Assembly (NCBI GenBank): GCA_033782935.1 | Contig: JAWQEG010000710.1 | Coordinates: 6,014,001 to 6,078,000, forward strand | Reading direction: 5' to 3' | From: Petrolisthes cinctipes | Lineage: Eukaryota > Arthropoda > Malacostraca > Decapoda > Porcellanidae | Length of the DNA: 64,000 nucleotides | Shown here: piece after piece, positions 24,624-36,600 of the stretch | Position numbering within the stretch: position 1 is the stretch's first letter | How the letters are laid out: each line of letters opens with the position of its first letter | Translations under genes and position numbers: made by a program | Notes under the pieces: generated by a model | Database searches by the model: none | The model's input: only the letters and a program-made list of their open reading frames with translations | Told to the model about the DNA's origin: nothing

Positions 24624-25975
24624 TACTCCTAGTTAGAGTATTTTCAAAATACAGGCTCAAAACATGCTAAAAATCGATATTTTAAGTGTCCAAAGTAGAT
24701 ATGTGCATGCATCTTCTGTACCCGTTTATATCTCAAATTCAGGCTCAAAACACCCGAAAATTCGATATTTTTGGGTCCCAGAAGCGTTCTGTACATGCCT
24801 ACTCCTAGTTAGAGTATTTTCAAAATACAGGCCCGAAACATGCTGAAAATCGATATTTTAGGAGCCCAAAGTCAATATGTGTATTCATCTTCTGTACGTG
24901 TTTATATCACAAATTCAGGGTCAAAACACCCGAAAATTCGGTATTTTTGGGTTCTAGAAGCGATCTGTACATCTCTACTCCTAGTTAGAATGTTTTCATG
25001 GTACAGACCCAAAACATGCTCAAAATCGATATTTTAGGTGCCCAAAAGTCAATATGTGCATGCATCTTCTGTGCCCGTTTATATCTTAAATTCAGGCTCA
25101 AAACACCCGAAAATTCGATATTTTGGGGTCCCAGAAGCGATCTGTACATGCCTACTCAGTGCTAGAATATTTTAAAAATATAGGCCCAAAACATGCTAAA
25201 AATCGATATTTTAGGTGCCAAAAGTCGATATCTCAATTTCAAGCCCAAAACACCCAAAAATTCGATATTTTGGGGTCCCAGAAGCGATCTGTACATGCCT
25301 ACTCAGTGCTAGAATGTTTTCAAAATATAGGCATAAAACATGCTAAAAATCGATATTTTAGGTGCCCAAAGTCGAAATCTCAAATTCAGCCCAAAAAAAA
25401 ACAAAAATTCGATATTTTGGGGTCCCAGAAGCGATCTGTACATGCCTACTCCGTGTTAGAGTATTTTCAAAATACAGGCCCAAAACATACTGAAAATCGA
25501 TCTTTTAGGTGCTTAAAAGTCGATATGTGCATGCATCTTCTGTACCCGTTTATATCTCAAATTCAGGCTCAAAACACCCGAAAATTCGATAGTTTGGGGT
25601 CCCAGAAGCGATCTGTACATGCCTACTCCTAGTTAGAGTATTTTTAAAATACAGGCCCGAAACATGCTGAAAATCGATATTTTAGGAGCCCAAAGTCAAT
25701 ATGTGCATGCATCTTTTGTACCCGTTTATATCACAAATTCAGGGTCAAAACACCCGAAAATTCGGTATTTTTGGGTCCTAGAAGCGATCTGTACATCCCT
25801 ACTCCTAGTTAGAATGTTTTCATGATACAGACCCAAAACATGCTCAAAATCGATATTTTAAGTGTCCAAAGTCGAAATGTGCATGCATCATCTGTACCCG
25901 TTTATATCTCAAATTCAGGCTCGAAACACCCGAAAATTCGATATTTTGGGGTCCCAGAAGTGATCTGTACATGCC

Positions 25976-26633
25976 TACTTAGTGCTAGAATATTTTCAAA
26001 ATATAGGCATAAAACATGCTAAAAATCGATATTTTAGGTGCCCAAAATCGATATCTCAGAAACAGGCCTAAAACACCCGAAAATTCGATATTTTGGGGTC
26101 CCAGAAGCGAACTGTACATGCCTACTCAGTATTAGAGTATTTTCAAAATACAGGCCCAAAACATACTGAAAATCGATCTTTTAGGTGCCCAAAAGTCGAT
26201 ATGTGCATGTATCTTCTGTACCCGTTTATATCTCAAATTCAGGCTCCAAACACACGAAAATTCGATATTTTGGGGTCAAAGAAGCGATTTGTACATGCCT
26301 GCTCAGATGCAGGCCCAAAACATGCTGAAAATCGATATTTTAGGTGCCCAAAGTCAACATGTGTATGCATCTTCTGCACTCGTTTATATCTCAAATTCAA
26401 CCTCAAAACACCCGAAAATCCGATAATTTTGGGTCCCTGATGCGATCTGTACATGTCTAGTCAGTGCTAGAATGTTTTCAAAATATAGACTCAAAAAATG
26501 CTAAAAATCGATATTTTAAGTGTCCAAAGTCGATATGTGCATGCATCTTCTGTACCCGTTTATATCTCAAATTGAGGCTCAAAACACCCAAAAATTCGAT
26601 ATTTTTGGGTCCCAGAAGCGATCTGTACATGCC
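25976..26633 (+). repeat. ABCD tetramer inside 7455-bp copy 1
   Basis: A begins at 25976 and D occupies 26458-26633. It is a paralogue of the tetramer at 23966 (both end C with GGGTCCCTGATGCG). It is distinguished by GGGGTCAAAGAAGCG in B and ATAGACTCAAAAAATGC in D. Confidence 0.87.
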
Positions 26634-29600
26634 TACTCCTAGTTAGAGTATTTTCAAAATACAGGCCCGAAACATGCTGAAAATCGATATTTTAGGAGCC
26701 CAAAGTCAATATGTGTATTCATCTTCTGTACGCGTTTATATCACAAATTCAGGGTCAAAACACCCGAAAATTCGGTATTTTTGGGTCCTAGAAGCGATCT
26801 GTACATCTCTACTCCTAGTTAGAATGTTTTCATGATACAGACCCAAAACATGCTCAAAAACGATATTTTAGGTGCCCAAAAGTCAATATGTGCATGCATC
26901 TTCTGTGCCCGTTTATATCTTAAATTCAGGGTCAAAACACCCGAAAATTCGATATTTTGGGGTCCCAGAAGCGATCTGTACATGCCTACTCAGTGCTAGA
27001 ATATTTTAAAAATATAGGCCCAAAACATGCTAAAAATCGATATTTTAGGTGCCCAAAGTCGATATCTCAAATTCAAGCCCAAAACACCCAAAAATTCGAT
27101 ATTTTGGGGTCCCAGAAGCGATCTGTACATGCCTACTCCGTGTTAGAGTATTTTCAATATACAGGCTGAAAACATACTAAAATCGATCTTTTAGGTGCCC
27201 AAAAGTCGATATGTGTATGCATCTTCTGCACCCGTTTATATCTCAAATTCAACCCCAAAACACCCGAAAATTCGATATTTTGGGGTCCCATAAGCAATCT
27301 GTACATGCCTACTCCTAGTTAGAGTATTTTTAAAATACACGCCCGAAACATGCTGAAAATCGATATTTTAGGAGCCCAAAGTCAATATGTGCATGCATCT
27401 TTTGTACCCGTTTATATCACAAATTCAGGGTCAAAACACCCGAAAATTCGGTATTTTTGGGTCCTAGAAGCGATCTGTACATCCCTACTCCTAGTTAGAA
27501 TGTTTTCATGATACAGACCCAAAACATGCTCAAAATCGATATTTTAGGTGCCCAAAAGTCAATGCATGCATCTTCTGTAAACGTTTATATCTCAAATTCA
27601 GGCTCAAAACACCCGAAAATTCAATATTTTTGGGTCCCAGAAGCGATCTGTACATTCCTAATCAGTGCTAGAATGTTTTCAAATATAGGCTCAAAACATG
27701 CTAAAAATCGATATTTTAAGTGTCCAAAGTCGATATGTGCATGCATCATCTGTACCCGTTTATATCTCAAATTCAGGGTCAAAACACATGAAATTCGATA
27801 TTTTGGGGTCCCAGAAGTGACCTGTACATGCCTACTTCGTGCTAGAATATTTTCAAAATATAGGCCTAAAACATGCTAAAAATCGATATTTTAGGTGCCC
27901 AAAGTCGATATCTCAAATTCAGCCCCAAAAAAAACAAAAATTCGATATTTTGGGGTCCCAGAAGCGATCTGTACATGCCTACTCCGTGTTAGAGTATTTT
28001 CAATATACAGGCCCAAAACATATTGAAAATCGATCATTTAGGCGCCCAAAAGTCGATATGAGGATGCATCTTCTGTAAACGTTTATATCTCAAATTCAGG
28101 CTCAAAACACCCGAAAATTCGATATTTTGGGGTCCCAGAAGCGATCTGTACTTGCCTCTTCCGTGTTGGAGTATTTTTTTAAGATACAGGCCCAAAACAA
28201 GCTGAAAATCGATATTTTAGGTGACCAAAGTCAATATATGTATGCATCTTTTGCACCCGTTTATATCCCAAATTCAACCTCAAAACACCCGAAAATTCGA
28301 TATTTCTGGGTCCCAGAAGCGATCTGTACATGCCTACTCAGTGCTAGAATGTTCTCAAAATATTGGCTCAAAATATGCTAAAAATCGATATTTTAAGTGT
28401 CCAAAGTCGATATGTGAATGCATCATCTGTACCCGTTTATATCTCAAATTCAGGCTCAAAACACCCGAAAATTCGATATTTTGGGGTCCCAGAAGCGATC
28501 TGTACTTGCCTACTCCGTGTTAGAGTATTTTCAAAATACAGGCCCAAAACAAGCTGAAAATCGATATTTTAGGTGACCAAAGTCAATATGTGTATGCATC
28601 TTCTGCACCCGTTTATATCCCAAATTCAACCTCAAAACACTCGAAAATTCGATATTTTTGGGTCCCAGAAGCGATCTGTACATGCCTACTCAGTGCTGGA
28701 ATGTTTTCAAAATATAGGCTCAAAACATGTTAAAAATCGATATTTTAAGTGTCCAAAGTCGATATGTGCATGCATTTTCTGTACCCGTTTATATCTCAAA
28801 TTCAGGCTCAAAACACTCGTAAATTCGATATTTTTGGGTCCCAGAAGCGATCTGTACATGCCTACTCCTAGTTAGAGTATTTTCAAAATACAGGCTGAAA
28901 ACATGCTAAAAATCGATATTTTAAGTGTCCAAAGTAGATATGTGCATGCATCTTCTGTACCCGTTTATATCTCAAATTCAGGCTCAAAACACCCGAAAAT
29001 TCGATATTTTTGGGTCCCAGAAGCGATCTGTACATGCCTACTCCTAGTTAGAGTATTTTCAAAATACAGGCCCGAAACATGCTGAAAATCGATATTTTAG
29101 GAGCCCAAAGTCAATATGTGTATTCATCTTCTGTACGCGTTTATATCACAAATTCAGGGTCAAAACACCCGAAAATTCGGTATTTTTGGGTCCTAGAAGC
29201 GATCTGTACATCTCTACTCCTAGTTAGAATGTTTTCATGATACAGACCCAAAACATGCTCAAAATCGATATTTTAGGTGCCCAAAAGTCAATATGTGCAT
29301 GCATCTTCTGTGCCCGTTTATATCTTAAATTCAGGCTCAAAACACCCGAAAATTCGATATTTTGGGGTCCCAGAAGCGATCTGTACATGCCTACTCAGTG
29401 CTAGAATATTTTAAAAATATAGGCCCAAAACATGCTAAAAATCGATATTTTAGGTGCCCAAAGTCGATAACTCAAATTCAAGCCCAAAACACCCAAAAAT
29501 TCGATATTTTGGGGTCCCAGAAGCGATCTGTACATGCCTACTCAGTGCTAGAATGTTTTCAAAATATAGGCCTAAAACATGCTAAAAATCGATATTTTAG

Positions 29601-31420
29601 GTGCCCAAAGTCGAAATCTCAAATTCAGCCCATAAAAAAACAAAAATTCGATATTTTGGGGTCCGAGAAGCGATCTGTACATGCCTACTCCGTGTTAGAG
29701 TATTTTCAAAATACAGGCCCAAAACATACTGAAAATCGATCTTTTAGGTGCTTAAAAGTCGATATGTGCATGCATCTTCTGTACCCGTTTATATCTCAAA
29801 TTCAGGCTCAAAACACCCGAAAATTCGATAGTTTGGGGTCCCAGAAGCGATCTGTACATGCCTACTCCTAGTTAGAGTATTTTTAAAATACAGGCCCGAA
29901 ACATGCTGAAAATCGATATTTTAGGAGCCCAAAGTCAATATGTGCATGCATCTTTTGTACCCGTTTATATCACAAATTCAGGGTCAAAACACCCGAAAAT
30001 TCGGTATTTTTGGGTCCTAGAAGCGATCTGTACATCTCTACTCCTAGTTAGAATGTTTTCATGATACAGACCCAAAACATGCTCAAAATCGATATTTTAG
30101 GTGACCAAAAGTCAATATGTGCATGCATCTTCTGTGCCCGTTTATATCTTAAATTCAGGCTCAAAACACCCGAAAATTCGATATTTTGGGGTCCCAGAAG
30201 CGATCTGTACATGCCTACTCAGTGCTAGAATATTTTAAAAATATAGGCCCAAAACATGCTAAAAATCGATATTTTAGGTGCCCAAAGTCGATATCTCAAA
30301 TTCAAGCCCAAAACACCCAAAAATTCGATATTTTGGGGTCCCAGAAGCGATCTGTACATGCCTACTCCGTGTTAGAGTATTTTCAAAATAGAGGCCCAAA
30401 ACATACTGAAAATCGATCTTTTAGGTGCTTAAAAGTCGATATGTGCATGCATCTTCTGTACCCGTTTATATCTCAAATTCAGGCTCAAAACACCCGAAAA
30501 TTCGATAGTTTGGGGTCCCAGAAGCGATCTGTACATGCCTACTCCTAGTTAGAGTATTTTTAAAATACAGGCCCGAAACATGCTGAAAATCGATATTTTA
30601 GGAGCCCAAAGTCAATATGTGCATGCATCTTTTGCACACGTTTATATCACAAATTCAGGGTCAAAACACCCGAAAATTCGGTATTTTTGGGTCCTAGAAG
30701 CGATCTGTACATCCCTACTCCTAGTTAGAATGTTTTCATGATACAGACCCAAAACATGCTCAAAATCGATATTTTAGGTGCCCAAAAGTCAATATGTGCA
30801 TGCATCTTCTGTAAACGTTTATATCTCAAATTCAGGCTCAAAACACCCGAAAATTCAATATTTTTGGGTCCCAGAAGCAATCTGTACATTCCTACTCAGT
30901 GCTAGAATGTTTTCTAAATATTGGCTCAAAATATGCTAAAAATCGATATTTTATGTGTCCAAAGTCGATATGTGAATGCATCATCTGTACCCGTTTATAT
31001 CTCAAATTCAGGCTCAAAACACCCGAAAATTCGATATTTTGGGGTCCCAGAAGCGATCTGTACTTGCCTACTCCGTGTTAGAGTATTTTCAAAATACAGG
31101 CCCAAAACAAGCTGAAAATCGATATTTTAGGTGACCAAAGTCAATATGTGTATGCATCTTCTGCACCCGTTTATATCCCAAATTCAACCTCAAAACACTC
31201 GAAAATTCGATATTTTTGGGTCCCAGAAGCGATCTGTACATGCCTACTCAGTGCTGGAATGTTTTCAAAATAAAGGCTCAAAACATGCTAAAAATCGATA
31301 TTTTAAGTGTCCAAAGTCGAAATGTGCATGCATCATCTGTACCCGTTTATATCTCAAATTCAGGCTCGAAACACCCGAAAATTCGATATTTTGGGGTCCC
31401 AGAAGTGATCTGTACATGCC

Positions 31421-32078
31421 TACTTAGTGCTAGAATATTTTCAAAATATAGGCATAAAACATGCTAAAAATCGATATTTTAGGTGCCCAAAATCGATATC
31501 TCAGAAACAGGCCCAAAACACCCGAAAATTAGATATTTTGGGGTCCCAGAAGCGAACTGTACATGCCTACTCAGTATTAGAGTATTTTCAAAATACAGGC
31601 CCAAAACATACTGAAAATCGATCTTTTAGGTGCCCAAAAGTCGATATGTGCATGTATCTTCTGTACCCGTTTATATATCAAATTCAGGCTCCAAACACCC
31701 GAAAATTCGATATTTTGGGGTCCCAGAAGCGATTTGTAAATGCCTGCTCAGATGCAGGCCCAAAACATGCTGAAAATCGATATTTTAGGTGCCCAAAGTC
31801 AACATGTGTATGCATCTTCTGCACTCGTTTATATCTCAAATTCAACCTCAAAACACCCGAAAATCCGATAATTTTGGGTCCCTGATGCGATCTGTACATG
31901 TCTAGTCAGTGCTAGAATGTTTTCAAAATATTGACTCAAAAAATGCTAAAAATCGATATTTTAAGTGTCCAAAGTCGATATGTGCATGCATCTTCTGTAC
32001 CTGTTTATATCTCAAATTCAGGCTCAAAACACCCGAAAATTCGATATTTTTGGGTCCCAGAAGCGATCTGTACATGCC
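31421..32078 (+). repeat. ABCD tetramer inside 7455-bp copy 2
   Basis: This is the exact partner of 23966-24623. The only difference noticed is C at 31500, where copy 1 has A. Confidence 0.87.
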
Positions 32079-33430
32079 TACTCCTAGTTAGAGTATTTTC
32101 AAAATACAGGCTCAAAACATGCTAAAAATCGATATTTTAAGTGTCCAAAGTAGATATGTGCATGCATCTTCTGTACCCGTTTATATCTCAAATTCAGGCT
32201 CAAAACACCCGAAAATTCGATATTTTTGGGTCCCAGAAGCGTTCTGTACATGCCTACTCCTAGTTAGAGTATTTTCAAAATACAGGCCCGAAACATGCTG
32301 AAAATCGATATTTTAGGAGCCCAAAGTCAATATGTGTATTCATCTTCTGTACGTGTTTATATCACAAATTCAGGGTCAAAACACCCGAAAATTCGGTATT
32401 TTTGGGTTCTAGAAGCGATCTGTACATCTCTACTCCTAGTTAGAATGTTTTCATGGTACAGACCCAAAACATGCTCAAAATCGATATTTTAGGTGCCCAA
32501 AAGTCAATATGTGCATGCATCTTCTGTGCCCGTTTATATCTTAAATTCAGGCTCAAAACACCCGAAAATTCGATATTTTGGGGTCCCAGAAGCGATCTGT
32601 ACATGCCTACTCAGTGCTAGAATATTTTAAAAATATAGGCCCAAAACATGCTAAAAATCGATATTTTAGGTGCCAAAAGTCGATATCTCAATTTCAAGCC
32701 CAAAACACCCAAAAATTCGATATTTTGGGGTCCCAGAAGCGATCTGTACATGCCTACTCAGTGCTAGAATGTTTTCAAAATATAGGCATAAAACATGCTA
32801 AAAATCGATATTTTAGGTGCCCAAAGTCGAAATCTCAAATTCAGCCCAAAAAAAAACAAAAATTCGATATTTTGGGGTCCCAGAAGCGATCTGTACATGC
32901 CTACTCCGTGTTAGAGTATTTTCAAAATACAGGCCCAAAACATACTGAAAATCGATCTTTTAGGTGCTTAAAAGTCGATATGTGCATGCATCTTCTGTAC
33001 CCGTTTATATCTCAAATTCAGGCTCAAAACACCCGAAAATTCGATAGTTTGGGGTCCCAGAAGCGATCTGTACATGCCTACTCCTAGTTAGAGTATTTTT
33101 AAAATACAGGCCCGAAACATGCTGAAAATCGATATTTTAGGAGCCCAAAGTCAATATGTGCATGCATCTTTTGTACCCGTTTATATCACAAATTCAGGGT
33201 CAAAACACCCGAAAATTCGGTATTTTTGGGTCCTAGAAGCGATCTGTACATCCCTACTCCTAGTTAGAATGTTTTTATGATACAGACCCAAAACATGCTC
33301 AAAATCGATATTTTAAGTGTCCAAAGTCGAAATGTGCATGCATCATCTGTACCCGTTTATATCTCAAATTCAGGCTCGAAACACCCGAAAATTCGATATT
33401 TTGGGGTCCCAGAAGTGATCTGTACATGCC

Positions 33431-34088
33431 TACTTAGTGCTAGAATATTTTCAAAATATAGGCATAAAACATGCTAAAAATCGATATTTTAGGTGCCCAA
33501 AATCGATATCTCAGAAACAGGCCTAAAACACCCGAAAATTCGATATTTTGGGGTCCCAGAAGCGAACTGTACATGCCTACTCAGTATTAGAGTATTTTCA
33601 AAATACAGGCCCAAAACATACTGAAAATCGATCTTTTAGGTGCCCAAAAGTCGATATGTGCATGTATCTTCTGTACCCGTTTATATCTCAAATTCAGGCT
33701 CCAAACACACGAAAATTCGATATTTTGGGGTCAAAGAAGCGATTTGTACATGCCTGCTCAGATGCAGGCCCAAAACATGCTGAAAATCGATATTTTAGGT
33801 GCCCAAAGTCAACATGTGTATGCATCTTCTGCACTCGTTTATATCTCAAATTCAACCTCAAAACACCCGAAAATCCGATAATTTTGGGTCCCTGATGCGA
33901 TCTGTACATGTCTAGTCAGTGCTAGAATGTTTTCAAAATATAGACTCAAAAAATGCTAAAAATCGATATTTTAAGTGTCCAAAGTCGATATGTGCATGCA
34001 TCTTCTGTACCCGTTTATATCTCAAATTGAGGCTCAAAACACCCAAAAATTCGATATTTTTGGGTCCCAGAAGCGATCTGTACATGCC
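33431..34088 (+). repeat. ABCD tetramer inside 7455-bp copy 2
   Basis: This is the partner of 25976-26633, with no difference noticed. A begins at 33431 and D occupies 33913-34088. Confidence 0.87.
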
Positions 34089-35387
34089 TACTCCTAGTTA
34101 GAGTATTTTCAAAATACAGGCCCGAAACATGCTGAAAATCGATATTTTAGGAGCCCAAAGTCAATATGTGTATTCATCTTCTGTACGCGTTTATATCACA
34201 AATTCAGGGTCAAAACACCCGAAAATTCGGTATTTTTGGGTCCTAGAAGCGATCTGTACATCTCTACTCCTAGTTAGAATGTTTTCATGATACAGACCCA
34301 AAACATGCTCAAAAACGATATTTTAGGTGCCCAAAAGTCAATATGTGCATGCATCTTCAGTGCCCGTTTATATCTTAAATTCAGGGTCAAAACACCCGAA
34401 AATTCGATATTTTGGGGTCCCAGAAGCGATCTGTACATGCCTACTCAGTGCTAGAATATTTTAAAAATATAGGCCCAAAACATGCTAAAAATCGATATTT
34501 TAGGTGCCCAAAGTCGATATCTCAAATTCAAGCCCAAAACACCCAAAAATTCGATATTTTGGGGTCCCAGAAGCGATCTGTACATGCCTACTCCGTGTTA
34601 GAGTATTTTCAATATACAGGCCGAAAACATACTAAAATCGATCTTTTAGGTGCCCAAAAGTCGATATGTGTATGCATCTTCTGCACCCGTTTATATCTCA
34701 AATTCAACCCCAAAACACCCGAAAATTCGATATTTTGGGGTCCCATAAGCAATCTGTACATGCCTACTCCTAGTTAGAGTATTTTTAAAATACACGCCCG
34801 AAACATGCTGAAAATCGATATTTTAGGAGCCCAAAGTCAATATGTGCATGCATCTTTTGTACCCGTTTATATCACAAATTCAGGGTCAAAACACCCGAAA
34901 ATTCGGTATTTTTGGGTCCTAGAAGCGATCTGTACATCCCTACTCCTAGTTAGAATGTTTTCATGATACAGACCCAAAACATGCTCAAAATCGATATTTT
35001 AGGTGCCCAAAAGTCAATGCATGCATCTTCTGTAAACGTTTATATCTCAAATTCAGGCTCAAAACACCCGAAAATTCAATATTTTTGGGTCCCAGAAGCG
35101 ATCTGTACATTCCTAATCAGTGCTAGAATGTTTTCAAATATAGGCTCAAAACATGCTAAAAATCGATATTTTAAGTGTCCAAAGTCGATATGTGCATGCA
35201 TCATCTGTACCCGTTTATATCTCAAATTCAGGGTCAAAACACATGAAATTCGATATTTTGGGGTCCCAGAAGTGACCTGTACATGCCTACTTCGTGCTAG
35301 AATATTTTCAAAATATAGGCCTAAAACATGCTAAAAATCGATATTTTAGGTGCCCAAAGTCGATATCTCAAATTCAGCCCCAAAAAA

Positions 35388-36600
35388 CCCAAAAATTAGA
35401 TATTTTGGGGTCCCAGAAGCGATCTGTACATTCCTACTCCGTGCTAGAGTATTATCAATATACAGGCCCAAAACATATTGAAAATCGATCATTTAGGTGC
35501 CCAAAAGTCGATATGAGGATGCATCTTCTGTACCCGTTTATATCTCAAATTCAGGCTCAAAACACCCAAAAATACGATATTTTGGGGTCCCAGAAGCGAT
35601 CTGTACTTGCCTACTCCGTGTTAGAGTATTTTTTTTAAAATACAGGCCCAAAACAAGCTGAAAATCGATATTTTAGGTGACAAAAGTCAATATGTGTATG
35701 CATCTTTTGCACCCGTTTATATCCCAAATTCAACCTCAAAACACCCGAAAATTCGATATTTCTGGGTCCCAGAAGCGATCTGTACATGCCTACTCCTAGT
35801 TAGAGTATTTTCAAAATACAGGCTCAAAACATGCTAAAAATCGATATTTTAAGTGTCCAAAGTCGATATGTGCATGCATCTTCTGTACGCGTTTATATCA
35901 CAAATTCAGGGTCAAAACACCCGAAAATTCGGTATTTTTGGGTCCTAGAAGCGATCTGTACATCTCTACTCCTAGTTAGAATGTTTTCATGATACAGACC
36001 CAAAACATGCTCAAAATCGATATTTTAGGTGCCCAAAAGTCAATATGTGCATGCATCTTCTTTGCCCGTTTATATCTTAAATTCAGGCTCAAAACACCCG
36101 AAAATTCGATATTGTGGGGTCCCAAAAGCGATCTGTACATGCCTACTCAGTGCTAGAATATTTTAAAAATATAGGGCCAAAACATGCTAAAAATCGATAT
36201 TTTAGGTGCCCAAAGTCGATATCTCAAATTCAAGCCCAAAACACCCAAAAATTCGATATTTTGGGGTCCCAGAAGCGATCTGTACATGCCTACTCACTGC
36301 TAGAATGTTTTCAAAATATAGGCCTAAAACATGCTAAAAATCGATATTTTAGGTGCCCAAAGTCGATATCTCAAATTCAGCCCAAAAAAAAAAAAAAAAA
36401 ATCGATATTTTGGGGTCCCAGAAGCGATCTGTACATGCCTACTCCGTGTTAGAGTAATTTCAAAATACAGGCCCTAAACATACTGAAAATCGATCTTTTA
36501 GGTGCTTAAAAGTCGATATGTGCATGCATCTTCTGTACCCGTTTATATCTCAAATTCAGGCTCAAAACACCCGAAAATTCGATAGTTTGGGGTCCCAGAA
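35388..36600 (+). repeat. Diverged, internally deleted third relative of the 7455-bp unit
   Basis: Bases 35388 to about 35790 follow 27933 onward with scattered differences. They share rare marks such as GATCATTTAGG, ATATGAGGATGC and ATATTTCTGGG. The alignment then jumps: about 35886 to 36600 follows about 29134 to 29850 at an offset of 6752. This is a loss of 703 bp, close to four monomers. The joint lies in a monomer that is D class in front and has GTACGCGTTTATATCAC behind. Confidence 0.75.
36384..36401 (+). repeat. Run of 18 A in an A-class monomer
   Basis: At the place where A monomers normally read CCCAAAACACCCGAAAATT, this copy has CAGCCC followed by 18 A and then TCGATATTTT. Related copies show shorter versions, for example 8 A at 20472-20479 and 9 A near 25393, which suggests stepwise slippage growth. 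Confidence 0.9.

Larger units (their letters stand above)
20430..27884 (+). repeat. 7455-bp higher-order unit, copy 1
   Basis: From 20430 onward the sequence matches the sequence 7455 bp downstream almost without change. The unit mixes A, B, C, D, E and F monomers, including ABCD tetramers at 23966 and 25976. Its F monomers have TTTTCATGATACAGACCC, where most F monomers elsewhere read TTTTCAAGATACAG. Upstream of 20430 the match decays (differences at 20384, 20414 and 20429), which sets the left breakpoint. Only four differences from copy 2 were noticed: positions 24045, 25821, 26904 and 27167. Not every base was aligned. Confidence 0.93.
27885..35339 (+). repeat. 7455-bp higher-order unit, copy 2
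   Basis: This is a tandem copy of 20430-27884. Differences noticed are at 31500 (C for A), 33276 (T for C), 34359 (A for T) and 34622 (C for T). The match with the next downstream sequence breaks at 35388, inside an A-run. The exchange point therefore lies in a window of about 50 bp, equivalent to 20430-20477. It contains the ABCD tetramers at 31421 and 33431. The near-identity implies a very recent duplication or, as a technical alternative, an assembly error. Confidence 0.93.

Noticed and set aside
36384..36401. Poly-A tail of a retroposed element
   Set aside because: The A-run sits in the middle of a normal monomer, with correct satellite sequence on both sides, no target-site duplication and no foreign insert. 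Stepwise shorter runs in sister monomers explain it better.
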